37,410 nucleotides of DNA, taken from positions 1 to 37,410 of the forward strand of contig UQOG01000007.1 in assembly GCA_900542615.1 (NCBI GenBank), written 5' to 3'. The first letter of the stretch is position 1. The number at the start of each line of letters is the position of its first letter. Positions 7,655 through 15,809 of the stretch are shown in pieces. Under the pieces are notes generated by a model. The model was not told where the DNA came from, made no database searches, and saw only the letters and a program-made list of their open reading frames with translations. Made by a program: the position numbers and the translations under genes. The stretch comes from an uncultured Eubacteriales bacterium. GTDB taxonomy: Bacteria; Bacillota; Clostridia; Christensenellales; CAG-138.

Positions 7655-8851
7655 CTACAGGCCCTGCTCCTTGCGGGCCCGCTCCCGCTCCGCCCGGCGC
7701 TGGGCAGCCCGGCGCCTGCGGCGGGCGTTCTCCACGCTGCGGGAGATGATGAGGATGATCACCACCAGCAGCAGGAAGCCGCCTGCCCCGCAAAGGGCGT
7801 AAAACTGCCAGGCCTCCAGGATGATCCCCTGGGTCTCCTGGGGCGTAGGCGTGACCGCCGGCTCCACCGGGGCCGGCGTGGCCACCGGCGCCAGGCTGGG
7901 CTGCACGGGCCGGGCCGGCATCACCGCGTAGCGCTGCAAGGATTCGTCCAGGGGATTGTACACATAATAGCCCACCTCCCCATCCGGGTTTCGGGCATAC
8001 AGCAGATAGATATCCCCCTGGGCGTCCTGGGCCTTCCAGGCCTTGTATTCCCGCTCGTCGATGGTGAGGGTGGTCTCTTCAAACCCCTCCGGCAAGGGTA
8101 CGCTGCCGTCCGGCTCCAGGATGATGTAGGACTTGGATACCGAGGACACGGTCATATAGGGATAGAGCAGGTCCCGGGCCGCGTCGTAGATATAGTACCC
8201 CCCCTGGTCCCCCGTCTGGTTGGATAGATACAGCAGCGTAGGGGCGTCGCTGTCCGGCACCTGTACCGCCGCCACCGTTTCCTCATGGTATTCCAGGGTG
8301 GTCTCGCTATAGCGGGAGGGAATGGTGACGTTTTCCAGGTTCTTCCAGATGTACATGGCCTCGGAAGCCCCCTGTACGTTCTGGGCCGGCACCCCTTCCT
8401 TGGCATAGTCCAGGGGCTCGGGGGTGGGGGTGGGCGCAGGGGCGCTCACCCCAATGGATACGCTGGCTTGGGCGCCTTCCTGTTCTTTCCCGTCATAATC
8501 CAATACCTTCTCGATCTTTACCTCCACGTTGGCGGTCCCTTCCCCAGCCGCGGTGAATACGATTCGGGCCTTAAGGGTATCCGTACCGCCCTTCTCCACG
8601 GAGACCAGGTTCAAAAACCCATCGGAAGCGCCGCCCTCCCCCTCGGTAAAGGTCAGGACCGCCGGGTCATAGGTAAAGGAACCTTCCGCTATGGACATAT
8701 CCTCCCCCTGTACGGTGATTACCACCTCCACCGTGTCCCCAGCCTGGACGCTGGTCTTATCCGCCGCCGCTTCCACGGTGGTGGCAAACGCCGTTGCCGG
8801 CAGCATCAGCAGCGCAAGGGCCAGGCCCATTGCCAGCTTCTTTTTATTCAT
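7655..8851 (-). CDS. Membrane-anchored cohesin-domain protein
   Basis: The 398-residue protein has a signal peptide (1-24). A cohesin-type beta-sandwich follows (about 25-136; start ADKTSVQAGDTVEVVI, then FTYDPAVLTF). After it come a short Pro/Thr linker, an unassigned domain (about 148-312) with two Tyr-rich YYIYD and YYVYN segments, a Pro/Thr linker (313-340), a transmembrane helix (349-370) and a strongly basic cytoplasmic tail. Cohesins bind dockerins. The gene directly upstream encodes a dockerin-bearing SpoIID-type protein, so this is the likely membrane receptor for it. ATG at 8851 has a GAGGGG site and lies 21 nt after the upstream stop. The fold call rests on visible motifs; binding is inferred. 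Confidence 0.82.
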   Translation of the reverse strand: MNKKKLAMGLALALLMLPATAFATTVEAAADKTSVQAGDTVEVVITVQGEDMSIAEGSFTYDPAVLTFTEGEGGASDGFLNLVSVEKGGTDTLKARIVFTAAGEGTANVEVKIEKVLDYDGKEQEGAQASVSIGVSAPAPTPTPEPLDYAKEGVPAQNVQGASEAMYIWKNLENVTIPSRYSETTLEYHEETVAAVQVPDSDAPTLLYLSNQTGDQGGYYIYDAARDLLYPYMTVSSVSKSYIILEPDGSVPLPEGFEETTLTIDEREYKAWKAQDAQGDIYLLYARNPDGEVGYYVYNPLDESLQRYAVMPARPVQPSLAPVATPAPVEPAVTPTPQETQGIILEAWQFYALCGAGGFLLLVVIILIISRSVENARRRRRAAQRRAERERARKEQGL

Positions 8852-8872
8852 AATCCAACCCCTCATGCTCGT

Positions 8873-10624
8873 TTAGTCCTCTTGGGATATTTTCGCGTCA
8901 CCGTTCACATATTGGATCAAACGGAACAGGTCCTGCAGATCCACGTCTCCGTCGTGGTTCACGTCCGCCGCCCGCAGGCGGGGGCCGGTCAACAGGCTGG
9001 CCCGGATCAGGTGGTTTTGCAAAGACGTCACGTCCTCCGCCGTGATCGCCCCATCCCCGTTCAGGTCCCCGAACAGGACGATGGGCAGGTCGAAGAAGGC
9101 GGTGCCGTCCGCATAGACGGTGCGCACATAGTAGCCGGTACACACCTTGCCCTCCGCCTGCCGGCCCTTGCCGGTGACCACCTGTAGCTCCCCTTTGGAG
9201 GAAAGGTTTTTGAGGAGGCTGTCCACCTCCGTGCCCAGCTTGATGCCGCTGATCCCCCAGGATTTTACGCGATAATCCGCCGAGGACAGCTTGGGCGCGG
9301 TCTCGTAGGTGCCCACGGTATGCAGGGTGGTATCCGTATAGTAGAAGGCCAGGATCTCCTGATAGCTTTCCCCGGCCCGGGCCCGCTCCTGGGCCCCCCG
9401 CTGGGACAGCCCCACCCCGTGGCCATAGCGGCGCTCGGTGATATACCAGCCGGGATACGCGCCCTGACTGGTGGTATACACGCCCCGCTCCGCGCCCCGC
9501 AGCCGCAGCCGGGTTTTGCTGGCGTTGAGCTTGCCCAGGGTGTTTTCAAAGCTGCCATAGCGCAGGCTTTCCAGCTCCAGCTTCACGGTGAGCTGGCCGG
9601 CGGTTTCCGCCTCGCCCGCCCCCAGGCCCCGTACCAGCAGGGTCACCGCCACGGTCTGATAGCTGCGGCTGGGCGGGTCGTATTGGGGGTCCTGGGGCTC
9701 CACCGACACCGTGGCCACCAGCTCCACCTCCCGGCCTGCAGCCGCATAGGCCGCCTGCTCCAGGGCAAGCAGCACAAAGGGGTCCATCAGGGCCATGGTC
9801 TCGGGGGTAAAGGTCTCCGGGATAAAGCTCTTTTCCTCCAGGCTGGAGGCGTTGGCCAGGTCGAAGGGATCGTCCTGGTTGATATAGTAGGGCAGGTCGT
9901 TTTCCCATACGTTGCCGGTGCGCTCCGTCTGCCCCCCATTGGAGGCGGAATAATAGGTTTCTACAATCTCCCCGTCATAGGTGAGTACCTGGCCTTTGGT
10001 GGCGTCCACCGCGGCGATGGCCCGGGTATTCTTGCTGGCATAGCCCCGGTAAACCTGGTCGCTGGAGGTGTCCCCCAGATCGTAGGCCCGGCTGCTGTAG
10101 CTGGAACACTTTGCCACCGCGTAGCCCCGGGCGCAGATGGCCTGGGCCTTCAGGGCCTCGATGGGGAAGCTATTGCTCATCTCGTGGGGCACCACCCCAT
10201 ACAAGTACTGCTCCAGGGGCAGGGTGTTGATGGCCCGCACATGGCCTTCATATACGTCAAAGGTCATGTTTCCCAGGTAGGTGCAGGTGCCATGGGAATC
10301 ATTGTACAACCGAATATAGTCGGTTCGTTCGCCATAATTCCCACTTAAAAAGGTGAGGGACGGCCGGGTCACGGTTTCCCCGTCCAATTGGATGGAGATC
10401 TGCCCCCCTACCACCGTTACCGTTAATTCATCGTTGCCCACGGTGAGCGCCGGGGCCTCTTGCAGGGTAAACGCCCCCACCGGGGTAAAGGAAAACGACG
10501 TCTCTTCCCCCAGGGATAGCCGCACCCGTACATCCGAAGTAAATATCGCACCCTGGACCGCCAGCGCAGGGCATAGGACGGCCAGCGCCAGGCAAAGCGC
10601 CAGGATGCGCCTGGGTCTATCCAT
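8873..10624 (-). CDS. Secreted SpoIID/LytB-type peptidoglycan lytic protein with C-terminal dockerin
   Basis: The 583-residue protein has a signal peptide (about 1-25) and a SpoIID-type domain with PLEQYLYGVVPHEM, where Glu148 matches the catalytic Glu of SpoIID lytic transglycosylases. It continues EALKAQAICARGYA, and has SNGGQTE near 229 and GHGVGLSQRGAQ at 401-412. The C-terminus is a type I-like dockerin (519-575) with two calcium loops, DLNGDGAITAED (520-531) and DVNHDGDVDLQD (554-565). SpoIID-family proteins cut denuded glycan strands or enhance amidases. ATG at 10624 has a GGAGG site. A promoter lies at 10687-10715, and the cohesin gene follows in the same operon. Confidence 0.88.
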   Translation of the reverse strand: MDRPRRILALCLALAVLCPALAVQGAIFTSDVRVRLSLGEETSFSFTPVGAFTLQEAPALTVGNDELTVTVVGGQISIQLDGETVTRPSLTFLSGNYGERTDYIRLYNDSHGTCTYLGNMTFDVYEGHVRAINTLPLEQYLYGVVPHEMSNSFPIEALKAQAICARGYAVAKCSSYSSRAYDLGDTSSDQVYRGYASKNTRAIAAVDATKGQVLTYDGEIVETYYSASNGGQTERTGNVWENDLPYYINQDDPFDLANASSLEEKSFIPETFTPETMALMDPFVLLALEQAAYAAAGREVELVATVSVEPQDPQYDPPSRSYQTVAVTLLVRGLGAGEAETAGQLTVKLELESLRYGSFENTLGKLNASKTRLRLRGAERGVYTTSQGAYPGWYITERRYGHGVGLSQRGAQERARAGESYQEILAFYYTDTTLHTVGTYETAPKLSSADYRVKSWGISGIKLGTEVDSLLKNLSSKGELQVVTGKGRQAEGKVCTGYYVRTVYADGTAFFDLPIVLFGDLNGDGAITAEDVTSLQNHLIRASLLTGPRLRAADVNHDGDVDLQDLFRLIQYVNGDAKISQED

Positions 10625-10686
10625 GGTCCACCTCCGTTTCAGCCCCAAAACCGGGGCAAATTCGACATGCTGTCCAATTTTACTCT

Positions 10687-10715
10687 ATGATACCCTTTTC
10701 TCCTTGTCCGGTCAA
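10687..10715 (-). promoter_or_regulatory. Sigma-A-type promoter of the SpoIID-dockerin/cohesin operon
   Basis: On the minus strand TTGACC (10710-10715) is followed by a 17-nt spacer and TATCAT (10687-10692), about 63 nt before the ATG. No sporulation-specific promoter is evident, which suggests vegetative expression. Confidence 0.7.
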
Positions 10716-10796
10716 TGGCAGCCCCGCCTATATGCCCTGCCTATTGGCCGAAATCCCATGAACATTTCGTAAATTTCACAGTGGCAGCCCCAGGCT

Positions 10797-10826
10797 CTAA
10801 AAAATCCGCCGCTGCGGAGGCGGCAT
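10797..10826 (-). terminator. Second terminator-like hairpin downstream of the XRE gene
   Basis: The minus strand reads a GC-rich stem (CCGCC/GGCGG) followed immediately by ATTTTTTAG. It may be a backup terminator for the XRE gene or mark an unseen small transcript. Nothing else is visible between 10716 and 10880. Confidence 0.45.
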
Positions 10827-10881
10827 ATGGAAACGACCGCAATCGCCGCCCGCCTGTTAAAATCCAGAAACTGGGACTGTC

Positions 10882-10919
10882 CAAACAAAAACGCGGCGGG
10901 TTCCCAACTCCGCCGCGTT
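10882..10919 (-). terminator. Intrinsic terminator of the XRE gene
   Basis: A 10-bp stem AACGCGGCGG/CCGCCGCGTT (10890-10899 with 10910-10919) abuts the stop codon. On the minus strand it is followed by TTTTGTTTG. Confidence 0.85.
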
Positions 10920-11112
10920 ATTCCTTCCCAAGTAAGTCTTCCACGCGCACCCGCAAAACCTTCGCCAAATAAAGCAGCTCATAATCCGCCACCACCCGTT
11001 CCCCCGTTTCGATGCGGCTGATGGCCTTTTGGTTAATATACAGCCCCTCCAGTTGCAGCCAGGCTGCCAGCTGCTCCTGGGAGAGCTTCTTTCCCTCCCG
11101 GATGCGGCGCAC
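10918..11112 (-). CDS. Small XRE-family helix-turn-helix regulator
   Basis: The 64-residue product is essentially one HTH_3 domain: REGKKLSQEQLAAWLQ, then NQKAISRIETGERVV, then a final helix with DYELLYLAKVLRV. It is a DNA-binding regulator with unknown targets; the divergent surface-protein gene at 11307 is a natural candidate. The assigned GTG start has a weak GGGG. In the same frame, residues resembling the usual XRE N-terminus (about YKYKGKCNASGEN) continue upstream to a stop at 11167-11169 without a normal start codon. The strong GGGAGG site at 11171-11176 precedes a GTG (11165) in another frame. A small frameshift near the start is therefore possible. Confidence 0.8.
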   Translation of the reverse strand: MRRIREGKKLSQEQLAAWLQLEGLYINQKAISRIETGERVVADYELLYLAKVLRVRVEDLLGKE

Positions 11113-11167
11113 GTTTTCCCCGGATGCGTTACACTTTCCTTTGTATTTGTATATTTTCGTAACACAT

Positions 11168-11306
11168 CACCTCCCTTCTTACCAATCTTTGGAATAAATT
11201 CATGTTGATTTTAGCGTATCCCTATGCTATTCTTATCCCAAAGATGACTAAACTATAACTTTATTTTTGTAACCCCTTTCATTATCGATTTTCAGGAGGG
11301 CTGATT
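11168..11306. promoter_or_regulatory. Divergent promoter region between the XRE regulator and the surface-protein gene
   Basis: This AT-rich stretch separates two divergent genes. A TATAAC -10-like box near 11254 faces the surface-protein gene, with only a weak -35. The 12-mer ACTTTATTTTTG at 11258-11269 recurs at 13135-13146 upstream of the second surface protein. Confidence 0.35.
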
Positions 11307-12950
11307 ATGGCAAAAAGAATCGCTAGCACCTTATTGACAATTATCATGTTTCTATTCTCATTTTCTTCTATTGCTTTTGCCTTACCCGCCAATGTTGCCG
11401 ACAAAACCATCGTTGTGGATTTTGCTGAAGACGGGCAAGCTGGCATCCAGAAAGCCATTGATTCCATTTTGGCGGAATCGGATAAGAGCGGCTGGACCAT
11501 TGTTGTAGGGGGCGGAACCTACAATCGCTTTACCGTACCTTCTGCGCTTACGGATTTAACAATCCAGGCAGCGGAGAACGCACAGGTTATCATTCATACC
11601 CTGCGGCAGGAGGAGCCTCCCGTTTCCCGCAACGATGGAGGTGGAATCAATATCTTTGCCAAAGGAACCACCCTAAAAGGCTTGACGGTTCAAGCAGGAA
11701 AGAATACCCAAGGGCCATGGTATGCTGCCGCTATCAACACCCACCATGAGGATTCGGGAGGCGCAAATATCTCCTTGGCCGTGGAAAACTGTACCATTTC
11801 AGGCAGCGGCGTGGGATTTGGCATTATGCAGGATTGTCCCGCATTTTCGCTAAAAGGCTGTGTGATTTCCGGCTTCGCGGAAGGCCTTTCCTTCTATGGC
11901 GATAATTGGGCTGTACCGGAACAAGGCATTCCTATTATTGGCAACCAATTTCGCAATTGCGGCTTTGCCATCCATGGTTACTTTGGCGGTTCTACCGAGA
12001 ACCCTGGGACGATCACCTTTGAGGACAATATCATAACGGGGACCAAAGCCTTACGCAGCAAGGTCGTGATCCAGGATAATAGCTCCAATAACAGCTCCAT
12101 GCAGGTGCGTATTCAAAACAATAGGCTGGAGCACGGGCTGATTGGCCTGGTCATGCTGGACGGTGAGGATGAAATTGTTGTGGACGTATTGGCGAACAAC
12201 ACTTTTGGCGAAAACAGCTTTTACGTGGAAGCCATTTATCCTGGCACCATCGATCTGTTTACAACCTACCAATCTCCCCCAGGAAGCACAGGCCGCTGGG
12301 AGTCCTATCTAACCGCCGGCGATCATATCTCCTCAGAGCAGCTAGCGTATATTGAAAGCGTCATCGCCGCGGCGAACGCCAGCGGCAGCACAAGGCTATC
12401 TATTACAGGCATTGACGCTGAGCATTTGGTGGAAACCTTTACCCGTTTCAAAGACGGGATCTATTGGGTTAGCGAACCCCCTCCCTCTATTCCCACGCCC
12501 TCGCCTAATCCTGCCCCAGGGGAAAACCTGCCTTCCCCCAGTACCGGTAGCCTGACGGTGACAAAAACCATGGCCGATGGAGACCAATCCAGGCAATTCA
12601 CCTTTATTGTGACCCTGAGCAGGCCGCTGAACGGCGTATATGGGGATATGCGTTTTGAAAAAGGCGTGGCGACCTTTACCTTGGGCCCCGGCCAGTCCGT
12701 CCGGGCCTCCGGCCTGCCGGTGGGCACGGCCTACACCGTGGAGGAAATCGGAAATGCTGGGTACCAGGCCATCGCCACCGGCAATGTGGGAACCATCAGC
12801 TGGTCGGGGGCAACCGCCAGCTTCCAGAACATCCCCCTATCCATTCCTTCCACAGGCGATATGCCTCGGGCGATCCTGGGAGCTACCCTCATTGCTTTGT
12901 CCCTTTTGGGCTTAGCCGTGTATCATAGCCGGAAATCCTTCATCGGGTAA
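11307..12950 (+). CDS. Cell-wall-anchored surface protein with parallel beta-helix and IPSTG sorting signal
   Basis: The 547-residue protein has a signal peptide (about 1-26) and a long region (about 30-330) with repeated short Asn/Gly-rich turns, such as ENCTISGSGVGF and EDNIITGTKAL, typical of right-handed parallel beta-helix (pectate-lyase-like) folds. A Pro/Ser linker follows near 395-412, then a CNA-B/SpaA-like domain (SLTVTKTMADGD... to YTVEEIGNAGY). The C-terminal sorting signal is IPSTG at 513-517, a hydrophobic helix and a basic tail. It is probably attached to peptidoglycan by a sortase encoded elsewhere. The beta-helix may bind or cut glycans, but I see no catalytic set. The start is supported by AGGAGGG. 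Confidence 0.82.
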   Translation: MAKRIASTLLTIIMFLFSFSSIAFALPANVADKTIVVDFAEDGQAGIQKAIDSILAESDKSGWTIVVGGGTYNRFTVPSALTDLTIQAAENAQVIIHTLRQEEPPVSRNDGGGINIFAKGTTLKGLTVQAGKNTQGPWYAAAINTHHEDSGGANISLAVENCTISGSGVGFGIMQDCPAFSLKGCVISGFAEGLSFYGDNWAVPEQGIPIIGNQFRNCGFAIHGYFGGSTENPGTITFEDNIITGTKALRSKVVIQDNSSNNSSMQVRIQNNRLEHGLIGLVMLDGEDEIVVDVLANNTFGENSFYVEAIYPGTIDLFTTYQSPPGSTGRWESYLTAGDHISSEQLAYIESVIAAANASGSTRLSITGIDAEHLVETFTRFKDGIYWVSEPPPSIPTPSPNPAPGENLPSPSTGSLTVTKTMADGDQSRQFTFIVTLSRPLNGVYGDMRFEKGVATFTLGPGQSVRASGLPVGTAYTVEEIGNAGYQAIATGNVGTISWSGATASFQNIPLSIPSTGDMPRAILGATLIALSLLGLAVYHSRKSFIG

Positions 12951-12966
12951 CCGCATCCGCTTTCCT

Positions 12967-13000
12967 AGGGCCTGGGCAGCGCGTCCCAGGCCCTTTTTCT
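12967..13000 (+). terminator. Intrinsic terminator of the beta-helix surface-protein gene
   Basis: A perfect 9-bp stem GGGCCTGGG/CCCAGGCCC (12968-12976 with 12985-12993) is followed by TTTTTCT. It shows the two surface-protein genes are separate transcription units. Confidence 0.9.
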
Positions 13001-13232
13001 CCGGCCCGGCCTTCCTTTCCTTATATAGCCATTTTTCGGATGGATATGGGCGGCCTTTGCTTTATCAAATTTTTAAGAATCTTTCGTTTTTTTTATTTTC
13101 TTCCTCATTATCCTTAGAGAATACCCTCCGTAGGACTTTATTTTTGCAGGCTATACTGGCTGCACCAACGGACCCATGCTTTCGCAAGAAAGGCTTCCGT
13201 TACGATCTTGTTACATTTAAGGAGGGTTTTCC

Positions 13233-15002
13233 ATGAAAAAACGGCTTGTTCCCATATTGCTTTCCCTTGTCATGGTCCTGATGCTTTTGCCGGGCCTGGC
13301 GTTGGCGGCGGACGGCGAGGGGGCGTCCTCCCTGCTTCCCGCAGCTCCCCCAGCGGATAAGCTGCCGGAGATTTTAAGCGGTCCCGTGGTGCAGGTCTCC
13401 TGTTTCGACGTTGGCCACGCCCATGGACCGGCTTCCTATCCTCTCAAGCCCGGCAGCTATACCGTCGGCAAGGTTGCCGGCGATGCGGCAAAGGGCTATA
13501 CCTGCCCGGTGGTTATCCAGGCGAGCGCTTACCTGGCGGCTTATAACGACGAAACCGCCTCCAAGCACAGCCTCTCCCCCCAAGCCTCGGCCGCGCAAAC
13601 CGTGGCCCTAACCTGGGACGGCGCCGCAAAGCAATGGAAAGCGCCTGGGGATAAGCTGCCCCTGGTCTTCCCCCTGGCCTGTGAAGGCGGGCAGCCTGCC
13701 ACGCCCCGCACGCCCGTCCCCCCCAGCGCCCCCACCGACGGCCAGCTCCCGGGCATTCTGGGGGAAAGCGTGGTGAAGGTGGCCTGCGCCAATCCCAAGG
13801 CCGCCCACGGGGACAAGACCTATGGCCTGCTACCCGGCAGCTACGCCATCGGCAGCGTTGCCGGCGATGCGACCGCAGGCTATACCTGCCCCGTGACCAT
13901 TCACAGCGACCCCTATGTGGCCGCCTACAATGCTGTCGTAGGCGCCGCCCACACCCTGCAGCCCGACGGGCAGGCCGCCAAGTCCATCACCCTTTCCTGG
14001 GACGGGGCCAACCAGGCCTGGGCCCTGCGGGATGGGCTTCCCCTGGCATTCCCCGTGCTCTGCAAGGACGCGGCAGCCGCCCCCCAAGCCCCCGCCAGCG
14101 ACCAGCTTCCGGGCATCCTGGGCTCCGTGGTAAAGGTGGCCTGCGCCAATTCCCGCGGCTTCCACGGGGACAAGACCTATGCCCTGCTACCCGGCAGCTA
14201 TACCATCGGCACCGTTGCCGGGGATCAGGTAAAGGGCTATACCTGTCCCGTGACCATCCACGATGCAGTCCCCTATGTGGCCGCCTACAATGCGGACATG
14301 GGCGCCGCCCATACCCTACAGCCTGCGGCGCAAACCCCAAAGACCATCACCCTGGCCTGGAATGGGAAAGCCTGGCAAAAGCCTACAGCCGGCCTGCCTG
14401 TGACCGTTACCGTCCTCTGCCAAAATCCGCCGGTTTCCCCCCTGCCTGCGGCCCCCACCAAGGCTGAAACGCTTAAGCTCCTTGGCGCCGCCAGGGCGCA
14501 GGTCAACTGCTCTGCCGGCCGCCATGGCGGGTGGACCTATCCCCTGCGGGAGGATTCCATCCAACTTGGCAGCGTGTACGAGGGAAACAAGCAGCCCCGG
14601 GTGAACGTTACCCTTTCCGGCAACCCCTATGTGCAGGCCTATAGCCGGGATATGGGCAAACCCCATACCCTTTCCTACCCCACCGCCTATACCATCACCC
14701 TGGTTTATCAGAATGGCTGGCGTTTGCAAGAGCCCCTTGCCGCGGCCAAAACCTACGCCTTCAACGCCGCCTGCAACCAGGGGAATGTGGGCGGCGGCTG
14801 GTACCCCCGCATCAGCGGCGGCCGCAACCCCGGGGGCAACGTGCCCATTACCCAGCCGGGAACCGCCGCCAGCTTCCCCAACCCTGCCCTGTCCATCCCC
14901 CGTACCGGCGACGCGCCCCAAATGGGCCTGGGAGCCGGTATAGCGGCTCTGGCGCTATTGGGCTTAGCGGTGTATTTCGGCCGCAGAGCCTCCGCGGACT
15001 AG
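13233..15002 (+). CDS. Cell-wall-anchored surface protein with four Cys-containing repeats and IPRTG sorting signal
   Basis: The 589-residue protein has a signal peptide (1-26). Four homologous repeats of about 105 residues follow at 44-152, 172-278, 292-397 and 414-515, each roughly V.V.C....H....Y.L.PGSY..G...G....YTCPVTI....YVAAYN....HTL........ITL.W. Repeats 1-3 each have three Cys at equivalent positions (57/91/150, 185/219/277, 304/338/396). Repeat 4 keeps the first (426) and last (514) and lacks the middle one. Pro/Ala linkers separate the copies. The C-terminus has IPRTG (555-559), a helix and RR. I recognise similar repeats in gut Clostridia surface proteins but no named function; adhesion or a stalk role is inference. 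An AAGGAGGG site supports the start. Confidence 0.8.
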   Translation: MKKRLVPILLSLVMVLMLLPGLALAADGEGASSLLPAAPPADKLPEILSGPVVQVSCFDVGHAHGPASYPLKPGSYTVGKVAGDAAKGYTCPVVIQASAYLAAYNDETASKHSLSPQASAAQTVALTWDGAAKQWKAPGDKLPLVFPLACEGGQPATPRTPVPPSAPTDGQLPGILGESVVKVACANPKAAHGDKTYGLLPGSYAIGSVAGDATAGYTCPVTIHSDPYVAAYNAVVGAAHTLQPDGQAAKSITLSWDGANQAWALRDGLPLAFPVLCKDAAAAPQAPASDQLPGILGSVVKVACANSRGFHGDKTYALLPGSYTIGTVAGDQVKGYTCPVTIHDAVPYVAAYNADMGAAHTLQPAAQTPKTITLAWNGKAWQKPTAGLPVTVTVLCQNPPVSPLPAAPTKAETLKLLGAARAQVNCSAGRHGGWTYPLREDSIQLGSVYEGNKQPRVNVTLSGNPYVQAYSRDMGKPHTLSYPTAYTITLVYQNGWRLQEPLAAAKTYAFNAACNQGNVGGGWYPRISGGRNPGGNVPITQPGTAASFPNPALSIPRTGDAPQMGLGAGIAALALLGLAVYFGRRASAD

Positions 15003-15022
15003 CCGTCCCCAGCGCCTTTCCC

Positions 15023-15057
15023 CGGGCCGGGGGCGCGCAGCCCCCGGCCCGTTTTTT
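15023..15057 (+). terminator. Intrinsic terminator of the four-repeat surface-protein gene
   Basis: An 11-bp stem CGGGCCGGGGG/CCCCCGGCCCG (15023-15033 with 15041-15051) is followed by six T residues. Confidence 0.92.
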
Positions 15058-15077
15058 GTAAGAAAACCGACTGTGAC

Positions 15078-15106
15078 TTGCTCCCTTTTGTTTCGGCGGG
15101 TATAAT
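15078..15106 (+). promoter_or_regulatory. Promoter of the pth-mfd unit
   Basis: TTGCTC (15078-15083), a 17-nt spacer and a perfect TATAAT (15101-15106) lie about 65 nt upstream of pth. Confidence 0.72.
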
Positions 15107-15171
15107 AGAAACGTGCGCACCCCCATATCCAAGGATATGAGGGCATACTTGCGTGGAAGGAAGGTTGCGTT

Positions 15172-15804
15172 ATGTTTATCATCGTGGGGCTGGGAAACCC
15201 CGGCCGGGAATATGCCGGTACCCGGCACAATGCAGGCTATATGGCGCTGGACATACTGGCGGACCGGTTTGGCATAGAGATAAAGCGGCACAATTTTCAG
15301 GCCGTATTCGGGGAAGGGTTTGTGGCGGGGCAAAAGGTGGCCCTGGTCAAGCCCCTCACCTTCATGAACGAGAGCGGAAGGGCTGTGCGGGATATCATGA
15401 ACTGGTACAAGTGCCAGCACGATCAGCTGCTCTTGATCTACGACGACATCGACATCCCCCTGGGGGATATCCGCATCCGGGCAGGCGGCAGCGCCGGCAC
15501 CCACAACGGAATGCGCAGCGTGATCTATCAGCTCCAATACGATGATTTCCCCCGGGTGCGGGTGGGCATCGGCCAGGCCCAGGGCCAGCGGGGATTGGTG
15601 GCCCATGTGCTGGGGGCGCCCCAGGGCGAGGAGCTGGAAGCCCTGCGCCATGGGCTGGCCCAGGCCGCCGACGCTGCGGAGCTGATCCTAAACGGCCAGC
15701 TTTTACAGGCCCAAGCCCAGTTTAACAAGCGGCCCAAGAAAGAAAAGCTCCCCAAGGCAGACCCCCCCGAGGGGGAAAGCCTGGGCGATCCGGAGGTGCT
15801 GTAG
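15172..15804 (+). CDS. pth: Peptidyl-tRNA hydrolase
   Basis: Pth cleaves peptidyl-tRNA released from stalled ribosomes and recycles tRNA in the cytosol. The 210-residue product has GLGNPG at the N-terminus (Asn9), the catalytic His19 in TRHNAG, LVKPLTFMNESG, Asp91 in IYDDIDIPLG and Asn112 in GTHNGM. It carries a Lys/Pro/Glu-rich C-terminal extension of about 25 residues beyond the usual length. The start has a GGAAGGAAGG site. It is followed six bases later by mfd, the conserved pth-mfd order also found in Bacillus (spoVC-mfd). Confidence 0.96.
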   Translation: MFIIVGLGNPGREYAGTRHNAGYMALDILADRFGIEIKRHNFQAVFGEGFVAGQKVALVKPLTFMNESGRAVRDIMNWYKCQHDQLLLIYDDIDIPLGDIRIRAGGSAGTHNGMRSVIYQLQYDDFPRVRVGIGQAQGQRGLVAHVLGAPQGEELEALRHGLAQAADAAELILNGQLLQAQAQFNKRPKKEKLPKADPPEGESLGDPEVL

Positions 15805-15809
15805 GAACC

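Noticed and set aside
7057..7749. Plus-strand frame opposite the DUF1508 gene
   Set aside because: The minus strand has AGGAGG, a promoter and two DUF1508 repeats; the plus frame crosses a terminator hairpin and has no support.
10857..11165. 102-codon minus-strand frame starting at the GTG behind the strong GGGAGG site
   Set aside because: It overlaps the clear HTH protein in another frame, runs through the terminator and shows no recognisable domain; kept only as evidence for a possible frameshift.
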